Shown piece after piece: positions 46,952 to 58,786 of a DNA stretch of 64,000 bases. The notes under the pieces were generated by a model. That model did no database searches. It was not told the DNA's origin and saw only the letters and a program-made list of their open reading frames with translations. Within the stretch, counting starts at the first letter, position 1. Each line of letters begins with the position of its first letter. The translations under genes were made by a program, and so were the position numbers. The stretch comes from Adiantum capillus-veneris (lineage: Eukaryota > Streptophyta > Polypodiopsida > Polypodiales > Pteridaceae), in contig CM043962.1 of the NCBI GenBank assembly GCA_014529385.2, positions 91,665,180 through 91,729,179 on the forward strand, written 5' to 3'.

Positions 46952-46967
46952 TTCAAGAGAGAGGTAA
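46952..46967 (+). other. Polypurine tract of A3
   Basis: CAAGAGAGAGGTAA immediately before the TGTCATAA start of the 3' LTR. Confidence 0.65.
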
Positions 46968-47322
46968 TGTCATAATAACTAATATCTAATTCTCCTAAAT
47001 GATTTTCTCATGTTAAACTGATCATTTAATATGGGGAAGTGCCAGGGGAGACAAAGCTAGAATATTGGTTAAGTTGGCAGACCAGCCATAGTAGCGATCC
47101 CAAGGGGGCCCATCTACAAAAGAGCTATGTGCAACAATGGGCTCCAAAGACCTTAGGGTTCAGACCATTAAGACTTCCAAAATGCTAAGGTTCTAAAATG
47201 CAAAGGTTGTGTCCAATGGTCAAAAGCTTAGGAAATTGGATGCTTTGTGTGTGTCCCAAAAAGACTTCCCAAGTCCTAAAAAGGAGGGGGCGAGCCCAAG
47301 AAGTAGGGGATGAGAGAGAAAC

Positions 47323-47330
47323 TCACACAC

Positions 47331-47361
<31 letters not shown>
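47323..47361. repeat. CA microsatellite in A3 3' LTR
   Basis: About 39 bp of CA with one CG interruption. Same LTR position as 281-402 and 58745-58786. Confidence 0.95.
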
Positions 47362-47798
47362 AGATCCCTTTACACAAAGAGAATGAGGGACACATGTCAG
47401 CTCCCTATGCCAGATGCCCACAAGGTGTACTCAAATCCTATTGGATGGCCATGGAGGTGGACCAATGAGAATTAGGCTAGAGTAAATATAGTTTAAGTAA
47501 TTTGAAAACACTTAATAAAAGAACCAATAGGAATTAAGCTCTCTAGAAGACTACTGGACAGTCTCCCAAGGGGTCCAATGAGCATTCAGTAGCCCAATGG
47601 CTTGCCTGATTCCTATTGGCCAGGAGACAAAGGGGTCCAATGAGAGTTAAGTTGAATTAATTAATTACCTAAAGCTCTCACAAAAGGGAAAAGGGGTAGA
47701 CATGTCAGAAGGCTATCACTTATGCTACTCAAATTTCATTGGCTAAGCTGGGAGAGGTCCAATGAGGTGCTAGCAAGAGCAAATAGCAAGAGGGGTCG

Positions 47799-47801
<3 letters not shown>

Positions 47802-47856
<55 letters not shown>

Positions 47857-47873
47857 GGGGGGGGGGGGGGGGG
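47802..47873. repeat. (GA)22 followed by an uninterrupted G28 tract
   Basis: GA run 47802-47845, then 28 G (47846-47873). A1 has only AGAGAGAGATGGGG at this place, and A4 has AGAGAGAGAGAGGGGGG. Confidence 0.95.
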
Positions 47874-47933
47874 CTGATTTTTCAAAGGAAATTAGCCACA
47901 CACACTCACACAAGCTCATGTATAGAGTAATAA

Positions 47934-47971
<38 letters not shown>

Positions 47972-48247
47972 AAGCTTTAATGGAAAGCTTATCACCTACT
48001 CCAAGCTTGTGAGAAGGGAGGCCTACACCAACAACTCTTGGCTTTGTGATGCAAATCCAACCAAGAGCCAAGCTTCAATGCATGCTCATCTCCTCTACCA
48101 TGCTAATTACTAAGCTAAGCTATGCTAAAATGAGTGATTATGTGAGAAGATGTACATCTTTCTCGTAAGACTTCTCCTTCCTCTCAATCTACTCTCATAC
48201 CCTGCTAGCTCTCACCATCTTTGAAGGTGTGTGAGGTCTTAGATTTG

Positions 48248-48645
48248 AGACCGTGAGGGAATTGATGTTGTGTTTGATAAGTGTTTTGCTTAGTGCTTGA
48301 AGTTTCCATCTTCATTGCACTAGCTAGTACGGAAGGAACACAAAGAATTGTATTGTAAAATGTCTCTCTTGATGGGAGAAACCATAATACAAAGCCTTTT
48401 GGAGGGGGAACCGATTCCATGCAAATCCGGTCCTCAACTGTTTTGTCTCTCTTGATGGAATTGATGTTGTGTTTGATAAGTGTTTTGCTTAGTGCTTGAA
48501 GTTTCCATCTTCATTGCACTAGCTAGTACGGAAGGAACACAAAGAATTGTATTGTAAAATGTCTCTCTTGATGGGAGAAACCATAATACAAAGCCTTTTG
48601 GAGGGGGAACCGGCTCCATGCAAATCCGGTCCTCAACTGTTTTGT
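48248..48645 (+). repeat. 199-bp tandem duplication inside A3 3' LTR
   Basis: ATTGATGTTGTGTTTGATAA occurs at 48261 and 48460, with the units identical for almost their whole length. A1 and A4 have one copy. Confidence 0.9.
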
Positions 48646-48830
48646 CAATTGATTAATTTCTCTCTCTTTTGAAGTATTGTTCATGCTATCTAACTAGGTC
48701 TTATACTTTTTGTTGCTCTCTCCACCCAAGCACTCTTGTTATTCTCATTAGGAATCTATTCTAATGAAATGCTCACTATGTTCATGCTATTTTCTGCTAC
48801 ACACAAGTTACTAAACCATTAAATGTTACA

Positions 48831-49351
48831 CATTCTCTAGCTATGGATAACAATGGAGGTGATTTTTTTGTCCACAATTTCACATCTAGAAGGCATCCAA
48901 AAGAGGAGCCTAGTAATTGGTGGGCACTGCTGCTTAGTTTTGATTATTGCTTACATTGATAGTTACAGTAACTTAGATTATACATGTATAGTCCATGTAC
49001 TGCATTATTTGAGATTTTCTATCTAGCTCTTTCATGCCTAGTTAGAAACACGTGCTTGAAGCAATAGGCTCACTCTCAATTGGACACGTGTGCATGTTTT
49101 GTGACAAGCATCATAGACTAGGCTCAGGTAGTCATGGAGGAGTTGCTACCAATGATAAGTGAGTTCTCTATAAAGTTATGCATCATTTAATTTCTTTTGC
49201 AAAGGTCATGCTTTCAATTGGGAAATTCACACTACAAATCGGGATATGTTTGCAATGCATCCATGTGTGACATAGGCGCAAGAGCTCGCCTTCCAAAGTT
49301 GCATGAGAGTTCAATTCTAGCGAGAAAAAAATTGGTGCGCGACTTGAATAG

Positions 49352-49429
<78 letters not shown>

Positions 49430-50529
49430 TGCAGCAGAGAAACATCCAAAAGCGGAAGAGGGAGCTTAGCAGCAACTACGTCAAGCTACATGCACTCTTG
49501 GCACCATCTCCTAGCAAGTTTTTTGGTATAGCTCAGTTTTTGCTTTTTGTGCTTTTACGAGGGATTATGGCATTCATATGAAGCAAAGTTTTTGCTTTTA
49601 TGAGGGATTATGGCATTCATATCAACCAAAGCATCGTCAAGCATAGCAATCTCATCAAGAATTCTCTCACCCATATCATGCAATCAACTTGTTTCAAGCT
49701 ATGACAACTCATCAAAATTGAGCATCAAAATTGAATTTTTTTGGGAGAAAGTTTCTCTATGCTGGTTCTACTTAGCAATATTTAGTTGTATGTTTAAGCT
49801 ATAATGTGGATATTCTTAGATCCAAAAAGATACTTTATTTTTCCATTTGGGAACTTAATTAGTTTAGTGGGGTTAGTGACAAGGGAAATGGGTTTGGTTT
49901 TTTGAGAAAGTTAATATCGTGTGGTATTTTTAAGAAACTATATGAGGTGAAAAATAGAGTATTTTTTAGATATGAAATTGTCATGTGGTATGATGATAAA
50001 TTAATCCTTTTCTATATAGAAAGTAACTCTTTTCTCATTGCTCTTAGAATGTTAAAGCAGTTAGTACGTTTAATTATTTCTCCAGTCACCATTACTATAA
50101 GTGGGGTATGATCCTTCTAAATGAAGCTATTTAGATAGAGATAAATGTATCCACCATCCTAGCTGGATGAAGTTGGGTATATAGGACCTCTTGTTTTACA
50201 TCTCATGGTGTTTTTGTAAGCCATAGTGTGGTAATTTTATTGAATATATATAAAACCTGAAAATTTGAAAAAAGTGATTTATTTAAAAGAAATTATTTAA
50301 TTGAGGAATCAGCAATCTATGATTTTTAGATAGTAAAATGGAATTTACTTTTTTACATAAGGAACAATTCTTTTTCTTATGGGACTAACGGATGCTAAAC
50401 TTTTCTGAACAAAGAAACTTTTCTCACATGGAAGATTTGAATTAGGCTCAATCTTTCCTTTACTCAACTTTTTTTCTCAAATGGAGTAAAGAGGTTTCCA
50501 AGTGTCTTTTTTGTGTGGAAATAGTTTTT
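48831..50529. other. AT-rich intergenic DNA with one microsatellite
   Basis: A (GA)37 run lies at 49354-49428. TTTTTGCTTTTACGAGGGATT-like text repeats near 49530 and 49580. No coding sequence recognised on either strand. Confidence 0.55.
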
Positions 50530-50915
50530 CAATGTGAAAAAAATGGTAGAAATAATACTCCCATGTAGGAACTTCAACAAGGAATATGTCATGAAGTTCT
50601 TGTGTATAGTGCCACATGCCTTCAAAATTCAAGCATAGTTACTTGCATCTTGAGAGATGCCATCAATTTGCATCCTTTGAAAAAAGCCCAGAGCTTCTTG
50701 GGCCAGCTTCTATAGGGCATATCTTGCAATCAAAACACTCCAAGAGAGGGCATCTCAGAGAGGCATCTCCTCAAGCACTTTTGGTGCTTTTCAAAGTAGA
50801 CGACACTTAGTAGACATGTCAACCAAGCATTGCCAAGCAGAATGTTTTCTTTCAATAGTCCCTGACTAACAATATAATCGTGAATTTGCCCATATCAATA
50901 TCTTGCGATATGGTA
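50530..50915 (-). pseudogene. PPR (pentatricopeptide repeat) protein fragment
   Basis: PPR proteins bind organellar RNA. The minus strand from about 50905, with frame changes, reads DIDMGKFTHD-like, then IVSQGLLKENILLGNAWLT, a VYFEKHQKC-like block where a CG-LEKAQ motif is expected, EMPSLGVF, an IARYALYRxxAQEALGFF block, MQIDGISQDASNY, and an ILKACGTI-like end. This is the periodic 31-35-residue PPR text of the PLS-type family. About 125 codons remain, with at least three frame changes and a stop. It is a degraded fragment, probably of a retrocopied or duplicated gene. Confidence 0.65.
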
Positions 50916-53180
50916 GCACAAATGTCTTTCTCTTCAATTTTTGAATGCAATTCTATGTGCATACAGTAGTATGGTAGCACCAATGAAACTCTTTTACTTC
51001 AATTTTTGAATCTTCTTTTGAGTTCAAGTTAGCTATCGTATATGAGACATTTATACATGTACTCCCATTTCTATAAACTATGTACCATTGGGAACCCTCA
51101 CTTTTAAAGCTCCTTATGTGTTGAAACAAGCTGATGTATGTAAGATGTAAGCTGAGTATGTCTCCCAAACTTCATTTTTGAAGCTCCAGGTAGGTTGAAA
51201 CATCGTTACATATTGACATATATAAAAGGAGGGATAGAATGAAAGAGGTAACTGCATCGTAGTTGACTCGTCTTTTTTTGTGTGTAGTTGACAAAGGGTT
51301 TTGTCCAATATTTGTTACATTTTAGAAGTTACAAGTGACAGGTTAGTTAAGATTTGAGCCACTGTTTTATTTTTTTACCAAATATTTTGCATTTTTTTCC
51401 TATTTATCTACACAACAATCTACATTTTTGGCATGGCACTTCTAACTCTTACATCTTGAACTATTTTGACCCGTCATTTCATAGAGATGTTTCTATAATC
51501 TAATTATCTATGTCATTTGATTGTATTTCAATGTCATTTAAATATCGATATTAGCTCTAAAATCCCAACGTATATTGAAATAGTCAATATTGGTAAACCT
51601 ATATTGGTTTCTTTATGTAGTTCACTACAACATTTATCTTTAACAAACTAAACTTACAAGGTTGGACAAATTTGGTTAGCATGTAACTTCTCCATGTTTA
51701 CCAATTAAGATAACTTGATCTAATAGTCACCTTTTTCCATTATTACTTTCTTTATAATATACCCTCTCTGCAACCTTTCAAAATATTTGTTATGAAAAAA
51801 TAAATTTTACAAAAACAACCCTCATCTATTTTTGCATTGTATTTCCTTAACAGGTCACCATGATTCTTCACTTTGTTTTATTATCTCTTTTAGTCCCTTG
51901 TGAAAGGATGTAGACATTTGTGTTCCTCTCTCTTCAAAGAGGGACCTTGAGTATTGTGTCAAACATTATCTTTTAAGCTTTTAGAATGTATCGTAGTTTA
52001 AATAGTTCATAATTATATTTTTTAAAAAATATAATATTTTATTATGATACCACATGTTTTAAAATACTAGTGTCACTTTCTATTTTTATCTCTCAAAAAG
52101 AAGCCTCCTAGTATGAAATTCCTCTCAATAGCCTTATGTAGGCCATAGTGAATTTTCCAGCTTGTTTAAAATACTATTTGGAGAGATTTGTTGGAGCTTA
52201 GTTTACTATCTAAATAAGGTGTTAACATTTTTTCATATTTTGTCAACATTCTGTTGGAAGGCTTTAAAAGTCTATCTTGTTGTGGATAGTAACAAGTACC
52301 AAATTTTGTTTTGTTTTGTTTTTTTTTTTTGGGGGGGGGGGGGGGGGGTGGGGGGTTTGTGGGGGGAAGGAGTGGAACAAAAAGTGAACAAGCGACCAAT
52401 TTTGGCTAAATTACAACATGGTGTGGCATTGTGAAAGCTTGGCATGAAATTTGTTTCTTGAAAAACAATTAGGGGAGAAGGGGGTTTGGAGAAGTGTAAG
52501 AAGGGTCTGCCATACACAGTGGATCTAAACAAGAGCTCCACTTTATAGTGGTTTTAAGAGGAGAGCTTCATACATTCTTTGTATCAAAGCTTGTGAGACT
52601 TCATCTTCTTCCAAGTTACTCAAAGCCATTGTATTTGTCCCCCTCCCAAGAAATCACTTAAAGTACGATTGTGTCATTCACAAAAAGATTTTTAATATTA
52701 AAATATATAAAAATAAATTTATATTTAGGGGTTTATGAATGCCATTGAAGGTTACTTAAAGGGTACAAAGAAAGGGACATTTTGTACACAAAGGGATTTA
52801 TAAATGAGACCTTGTTCTCACATGATATAGATATATTACATTAAGTGAACCCGCGAGGGAGATATATGGGAATTGATTGGTAACGCGGCCATATGATGTT
52901 TGTAATTAAACAAAATCTTTAGATTTGAGTGGAACTCAGTTAGTAATATGGGCACTGGACAGATAGTGCTTTTTGTTAGAAGTTTGATTTTTTTAAATCA
53001 TATCAAACTTTGGATATCAATTCATCACAATAATAAATTGAGTATAGACATGGACAATTGTTGCCAAAATTTAGTCAAGGATTGCTTATTTTTTGGTCAA
53101 CAACAACATGATAGGGTTAGTATGCTTAAGATAAGGGGGCGTTTGGAAATACTCAAAAATTTGTATGTAGGAGTTTACGT
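50916..53180. other. AT-rich intergenic DNA
   Basis: No gene recognised. Contains a small duplication (GTATGGTAGCACCAATG-like text at about 50911 and 50970) and a T10-G18-T-G6 tract at 52321-52355. Confidence 0.55.
52331..52366. repeat. Poly-G tract
   Basis: G18, then T, G6, TTTGT, G6. Several G runs in a row on the plus strand could form a G-quadruplex. Confidence 0.85.
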
Positions 53181-53407
53181 TGTTGGAATTAGGGTTGTAG
53201 AGAAACGCACACAGCTTGGAGAAGACAAAGGAATCTCAAGGCACACAATAGAGAGTGTGTTACTTAGTGCGCAATGGAAAGATAGATAGACCTAAACTGA
53301 TGGGCGTATATACAATGCACGGGGGGGAAAACCTCCTAAAGAGGGAAAAAATACCCCGGAGGTCCTAGTGTGTTCACACACATCACTACCACATGTATAT
53401 GGTCACA
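53181..53407 (-). mobile_element. Ty1/copia 3' LTR (D2), minus strand
   Basis: 227 bp, same family as 37918-38143. Shares CATCACTACCA, ACAATGCACGGGG and TGTTGGAATTA at the equivalent ends. The polypurine tract CCAGGGGGGATT (minus) is at 53408-53419. Confidence 0.8.
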
Positions 53408-53419
53408 AATCCCCCCTGG

Positions 53420-54050
53420 AGTGATGCAGTGAACGAGAGCTGGCACATGAATAAAGGGAAGTGACATGCCCTAAGGACATGATCGGTCCACAAAGGGGAG
53501 TAAGCCCAAAGCTTTGCGAAAAGCTTTGAGCTTCTCACGAGACAATGCCTTTGTGAAAAGATCTGCAAGGTTGTCCTGTGTTGGCAAATAAGCCAAGCTG
53601 ATCTCTCCTGCTCATAGCCTCTCCCTCACAACTGCCAATGCGCTCCGACTGTTAGTGTAGATAGTGTTGGCAGTGTCCTGTCCAACACCCAAATCAGCCA
53701 TAAGGCATCTAAGCCATACCACTCAACTGTAGCTGTGAAGACTACCCTGTACTCAGCCTCACAACTCAAAGTGGCCGTAGTAGGTTGCTTCTTGCTCAAC
53801 CATGATATACATGAACTGCCAAGCATGAAACAAAAACCACTTGTGGACACGCGCGTGTCAAAACAACCAGTCCAATCTGAGTCCAACAAAGCATGTAAGT
53901 CTGGTGACAATGATCCCTCCTTGGGATAAAACAAGCTAAGATGTAAAGTGCCACTAAGATAGCAAAAAATCCTCTTGACAACCTGCCAATGCTTAGACCC
54001 TGGGCTATGCATAAAGAACCTATTTGCTTGTATATTTCGCACTCGATGGA
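53420..54050 (-). pseudogene. Ty1/copia RNase H end of pol (D2)
   Basis: Minus strand from about 54045: SPGSKHWQVVKRIFCYLSGT, LHALLDSDWTGCFDTRVSTS, GFCFMLGSSCISWLSKKQPT and LSCEAEYRVVFTATVE. This is the copia RNase H with its DSDW and E-A-E-Y catalytic blocks. After about 53626 the frame shifts. The fragment lacks RT and everything upstream; it is a 5'-truncated relative of D1. Confidence 0.85.
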
Positions 54051-54896
54051 CCTTTCCTAGTCAAGCCTTTCACCCCAACTGTCGATAATGTGCAGAACTA
54101 TAGCTTCGCATGACCACAATTGCAATTTTACGTGCATGCAAACTCACCGCCCAAGCATAGTTAGCCTCAATAACATATAACAGATAATGATGCACGTGTG
54201 CCCATGCCTTGATTTCTAAAGTTTCTAAAGTTTTGAGGTTTCAATATCATGCTTGAGAAATTACGAAAAAGAATGGCTTTAGGACATTTGCCTATTCTTT
54301 GAATAAAGCTAAATGCTTATAAAAATGTACAATATGTTCTTTCTACTTTATAAAGAGAAGCACTTGAGGAATCAGATGCTACAAATCTTCATTTATAGAA
54401 TAATTTTCATGTTCAAAACAAATAATCCAAGTCATAATTTCATTTGAACTCAATGTTGTAATTTGATTTCAAGTTTGAAATTTGGGCATTAAAGTTAGAA
54501 CTCTTGCATAAATCCTGGTCGTTCAATTGTTTTGCTTTGGAAAGCCAAGTTTAATGGAATGGCTTCCCCGCAACCATTGATTTCTGGACCCAAGATATGG
54601 TGTACAACTTGTGACTTGATGCTCTATTGAGGACCATCATTTTCTAAACGTGTTCTTCCTAAATTGCCCCTCTCGATGGACTTTTATCCTTAGCACTAAG
54701 TAACACCCATACTTAAGAGGGGGAGGCAATGGGATCAAAGGCAAAGAAGCTTACGCACAAAAATCGAGAAGATCGTACCCGTAGATATCAAATCAAAAAT
54801 TAAACCTGGACACGCACTAAACTTGGACAGCCTGGGCAAAATGCATGTTAATTTACAATATAACATTGTAAAAATGGTTGTGGATACACAATGCAT
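54051..54896. other. No gene recognised
   Basis: Short frames only; no repeat match elsewhere in the window was noticed. Confidence 0.5.
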
Positions 54897-54973
54897 GCGC
54901 GGGTGAGATGGTTAGCCTGTGTGACCCTAAACTCGAACGACGAGGTCATGGGTTCAAATCTCCCCGTCGCACC
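54897..54973 (+). mobile_element. Probable tRNA-derived SINE head
   Basis: GCGGGTGAGATGGTTAGCC resembles a polymerase III A box, and GGGTTCAAATCTCC (54950) matches a B box at tRNA-like spacing. The end CCCCGTCGCACC can partly pair with the GCGCGGG start, as an acceptor stem would. The T stem is only partly paired, so it is not a functional tRNA. Following sequence (to about 55080) has two similar units CCTCGTTTTTCCCACTGGCC and CCTCGTTTTTCTCGTTGGCC. Confidence 0.45.
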
Positions 54974-55164
54974 TCGTTTTTCCCACTGGCCAGGTTTAAT
55001 AGCCTTGCTTTTTTGGCGGCACGCCTCGTTTTTCTCGTTGGCCAAGTTTAGTGGGCTTTGAGATCCCGCCCCCAACCACGATCATCGATCCCATTACGCC
55101 TCCCCACATTAAATATACGTGTCACTTAGTGCCAAGCGGCTTCCATGTCCCATGCCTCGTTATG

Positions 55165-55275
55165 CAACTGACAATTATGGTTAAAATGTTCCCACCAATT
55201 GCTATTGTCTACCTTTGAAAACTGGCAATTATGGTTAAAATGTCCCCACCAATTGCTATTGTCTACCTTTGAAAA
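55165..55275. repeat. Two-copy tandem repeat, about 55 bp
   Basis: GGCAATTATGGTTAAAATGT and the following CCACCAATTGCTATTGTC block occur twice head to tail. Confidence 0.9.
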
Positions 55276-55446
55276 CTTTACTCAAACACTCCTTATCAAC
55301 ACGAATTAGTGGCTTGAGATGGAAGTGTTTGTGGAGCCTAGTGGAGCTACACCTAGATTGGAAGATAGCATGTGGTGTTAATAATTTGCCACTTTTGAAT
55401 ATGGGGTTATAAACAACTTTTAGGACCCAAAATTTGTCTCTATATT

Positions 55447-55448
<2 letters not shown>

Positions 55449-55487
<39 letters not shown>

Positions 55488-55602
55488 CAAAAAAAAAAGC
55501 TCCAACACCGATTGACTTTATAAAGTCACACCATGAAGGTGAGCCACACTTATTCCTTTGGTGAAATTGATGATGGAAATAGTCTCTCTCTCTCTCTCTC
55601 TA

Positions 55603-55657
<55 letters not shown>

Positions 55658-56062
55658 AAGCCCTTGTCTTCATCATAGGCATTTAGCAAAAGGGCCTTGA
55701 GAAATTTGTCACTTTTGAATATGGGGTCATAGCATGTGGTGTTAATAATTTGTCACTTTTAATGACTTTTAGGACCTAAATTCTACCTCTAGATTCTCTC
55801 TCTCTCTCTCTAAAGCTCCACCATCAATCCTCAAGACCCTAAAGGCAAAGACATCTTTTGTAACCTAAATTCTACCTCTAGATTCTCTGTCTAAAGCTCC
55901 ACCATCAGTCCTCAAGACCCTAAAGGCAAAGACATCTTTTGTAACCTCTTTCAAATAAGTCAGCACAAAGCTTGCCTTTATAAAGTCACATCGTGAATGT
56001 GAGCTGTCCCCACTTCACAAGGGCCATACTTATTCCTCTGGTGATTTTGATGATGGAAATAG
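55449..56062. repeat. Cluster of CT/GT/GA microsatellites and duplicated blocks
   Basis: CT runs at 55449-55486, 55583-55603 and 55794-55810, GT at 55606-55623, GA at 55625-55655. An 80-90-bp block (CCTAAATTCTACCTCTAGAT to CATCTTTTGTAACCT) occurs in tandem at about 55767-55868 and 55863-55948. A second block with CTTTATAAAGTCACA and TTGATGATGGAAATAGT occurs at about 55516 and 55978. Confidence 0.85.
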
Positions 56063-56072
56063 TACCTACCTC

Positions 56073-56073
<1 letters not shown>

Positions 56074-56114
<41 letters not shown>
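56074..56114. repeat. (TG)20 microsatellite
   Basis: Pure TG run. Confidence 0.95.
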
Positions 56115-56118
<4 letters not shown>

Positions 56119-57419
56119 CACTATGTCGCACAAGCTCTATAATAGCATCTATGAGACAAACACACAATAGTATGGGCACAAGTCTTTGCCTCTTTACAAC
56201 AAAGGGGAATTGATGTGGATTTGGAGGATTTTCCAAGCATAGATTTTCTTTCAATAGGGGAAGAATTGTTTGTACTACTTGTGCCAATGTAGAGGACAAA
56301 TTTCATACACCCACATTGTCTACCTTCGGAGAGTGATGACTCCTTATCTTGCCACCAACGATTTTGCACGGATCATTGTACATAGTTAACTCTTTGTAGT
56401 GTATTATGTTCTTCTTTTTTGTAGAGCATCTTATTGTTTTCAGTAGTGAGGAAGAAGATTATACTTCAACCTCCATCTCCATTAGGTGCTCTCTTGGGGT
56501 GTGTGTGTGTGTGTACGCAAACGTGCAAGAGCTCAAGCTCTTGGTTGTGTGTGTGTGCTTGCAAGAGCTCAAGCTCTCTATTGCTCTCTCTCTTTACAAG
56601 GTATGAGAGCTTGGTCATGGCTCAGGAGTTGTGAGCACCAAGCAAGAGCAATGGAATAAGGGATTAAGAGTAAGGTTTTCTGCATTCTCCTCCCTCATGT
56701 GTTGGTACTACACCCACCCCCAAGATTTTTGGGAACTATATAAATGACCTTTGGTTTTGACAATTTTGGTGGGAGATCATGCGGTTTAGATTTCTTTATA
56801 GAAAGGATAAAAAGTAAGGGTTTCTCCATTCTCCTCCTTCATGTGATGGTACTACACCCACCCCCAAGATTTTTGGGAAGTGTTGAAACGACCTTTGATT
56901 TTGACAATTTTGTTGTGAGATCATGTGGTTTGAGAATTTTGGTGTGAGATCAAGTGATTTAGAATTTTTTGTGGTACTTCTATCCTTTGGACAAAAATTT
57001 CAACTTGATTTCTATTTCTGACTAATGATTACGGAATCAACATGATTGTCCATAAGAATCTAGGCAAGAAAATTTTGATGCTTGAAATTACATAATGACC
57101 AATTTCCTCATCGGAAAGGTTTATTGGAAACACATTGAAGGTGGCCAAAAACATGCTCTAGTGTTGTCGGAGAATCCTACTCCTCAATAGGTGAAGGCAT
57201 TTAAAGGTTTGAATCAAGGAGCATAGAAGTCATGTATTGGTTATATATTAGTAAACAACATACCATAATTGGGTATATACAAGGAGGTGTGGAGAAATTT
57301 GGTCTCACTATATGTGACCAACAACAATGTGAGAAAGTTGCAATTTAAGACACATCTCAATAGTGTGCAAAAAAGGTTATGTATGTAAAACATTTTTGTT
57401 TATCAAAAATATATATGAA
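56115..57419. other. Intergenic apart from the listed repeats
   Basis: A further (GT)n patch with TGCAAGAGCTCAAGCTCT twice (about 56523 and 56559). No gene recognised. Confidence 0.5.
56664..56950. repeat. Two-copy tandem repeat, period 143 bp
   Basis: GGTACTACACCCACCCCCAA and the neighbouring ATTCTCCTCC...TCATGTG and GACAATTTTG blocks are repeated at 56671 and 56814. Confidence 0.85.
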
Positions 57420-57960
57420 TCCCTTGTATCTATTGGTGCACTTTGAATGATGATGACAAGGTCAAAGCATGCCTACATAGTTCAGGACCAACATACAAGC
57501 AACTCAAGACCTCAAGAGAACATTTTGAATTCTATAAATCTTAATTGTCAATGTTGAATGTGGAAGAGAAGAACATTGCTACAACAACAAAGGCTTGAGG
57601 GAGTCACTTTATGTAAAATCTATGCATCGCTTGCGTTCAAGGACTACTTATACAACCCCTTAATAGTGAATTTTTCCCCAATAAAAAGGACCCTTTTCTT
57701 GTTCATTGTGCCAAAAAGAAAAGATCATTTTTTTCAACACCCTTTTATATGCAAAAATGTTAAAAAATATAGAAAAAATAATAATTGCTATTGTTGAACC
57801 CAAGTGATATGCATTTTTTTAATGTAGTGACTCCCCAAGAACAAAGGTAGAGGTAGAAGAAAAGGTACAATTCAAGGAGGTGGTCATGGTCATGGAAACC
57901 AAAGTCGAGGCAATCAACACATGTATGACAATTAAAAACACAATGTGCTCATAAAGGAAA
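57420..57960 (+). pseudogene. Ty1/copia-like gag remnant
   Basis: The plus strand reads DDDKVKACLHSSGPTYKQL and KTSREHFEFYKS, then LSMLNVEEKNI after a stop, similar to the gag segment before the zinc knuckle in copia elements. A Gly/Arg-rich patch NKGRGRRKGTIQGGGHGHGN follows at about 57838-57900. Frameshifts and an AT-rich insertion lie between. No other part of this element was seen nearby. Confidence 0.4.
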
Positions 57961-58368
57961 GTTTTGAGGTTGGGGTAGTCAAAGAAATTGTGGAATTTTT
58001 TTTTTAAAGCAATATAAACAACAATGATAGGGAATTTTGGTAGACGTGTTAGGTAACACCACTTCAATCGTGACTCGTGAGTGTCCACAAAGAAGGTAGA
58101 AAAACAATTATGCTACTACATCCATGGCCCCAAGTCTTCATACTTCTTAGACTCTTGCATATCCAATACCCATTGCCACACAAACTTTATTTTATTGGCA
58201 TTGTTTATAATTCTGTTTAGCCATTAAGAATCATCACTTTTATACATATCTTGTAACACCAAAATAATTATATGGCTGTAACATCCAATGATATAAATAT
58301 TTGGATAGTTATTGTCCACATGTTGCCTTTCTCCACTAAAATTTTTATGATTGTCTCTATAGTGATTG
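57961..58368. other. No gene recognised
   Basis: AT-rich flank before LTR A4. The five bases before the LTR are GATTG. Confidence 0.5.
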
Positions 58369-58744
58369 TGTCATAATAATCAATATCTAATTCTCCTAAA
58401 TGATTTTCTCATGTTAAACTGATCGTTTAATATGGGGAAGTGCCAGGGGAGAAAAAGCTAGAATATTGGTTATGCTAGCAGACCGGCCACAGTAGGGATC
58501 CAAAGGAGGGAAAATAGGGATCCAAAGGGGGGGCCATCTTCAAAACATCCATGTGCAACAATGGGCTCAAAAGACCCTAAGGTTCAGCCCATTAAGACTT
58601 CCAAAATGCTAAGGTTCCAAAATTCAAAGGTTGTGTCCAAAGGTCAACCATGGGGGAATTGGATGCTTTGTGTGTGTCAAAAAAGTCTTTACAATCCCTA
58701 CTTAAGAGGGGGCGAGCCTTGCTTGTAGGGGATGAGAGAGAAAG

Positions 58745-58786
<42 letters not shown>

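Larger units (their letters stand above)
46968..48830 (+). mobile_element. A3 3' LTR, complete, expanded
   Basis: TGTCATAATAACT to AATGTTACA. At 1863 bp it is about 245 bp longer than the A4 LTR (1618 bp). The excess is explained by a 199-bp tandem duplication (about 48248-48645) and by GA and G expansions (47802-47873). No further element sequence follows. Confidence 0.9.

Noticed and set aside
52162-52541. ORFs with Gly or Pro runs near 52.3 kb
   Set aside because: Created by the poly-G tract; no other protein-like features.
54897-54973. Functional tRNA gene
   Set aside because: The acceptor and T stems mispair, and the anticodon arm does not form cleanly; a SINE head or tRNA pseudogene fits better.
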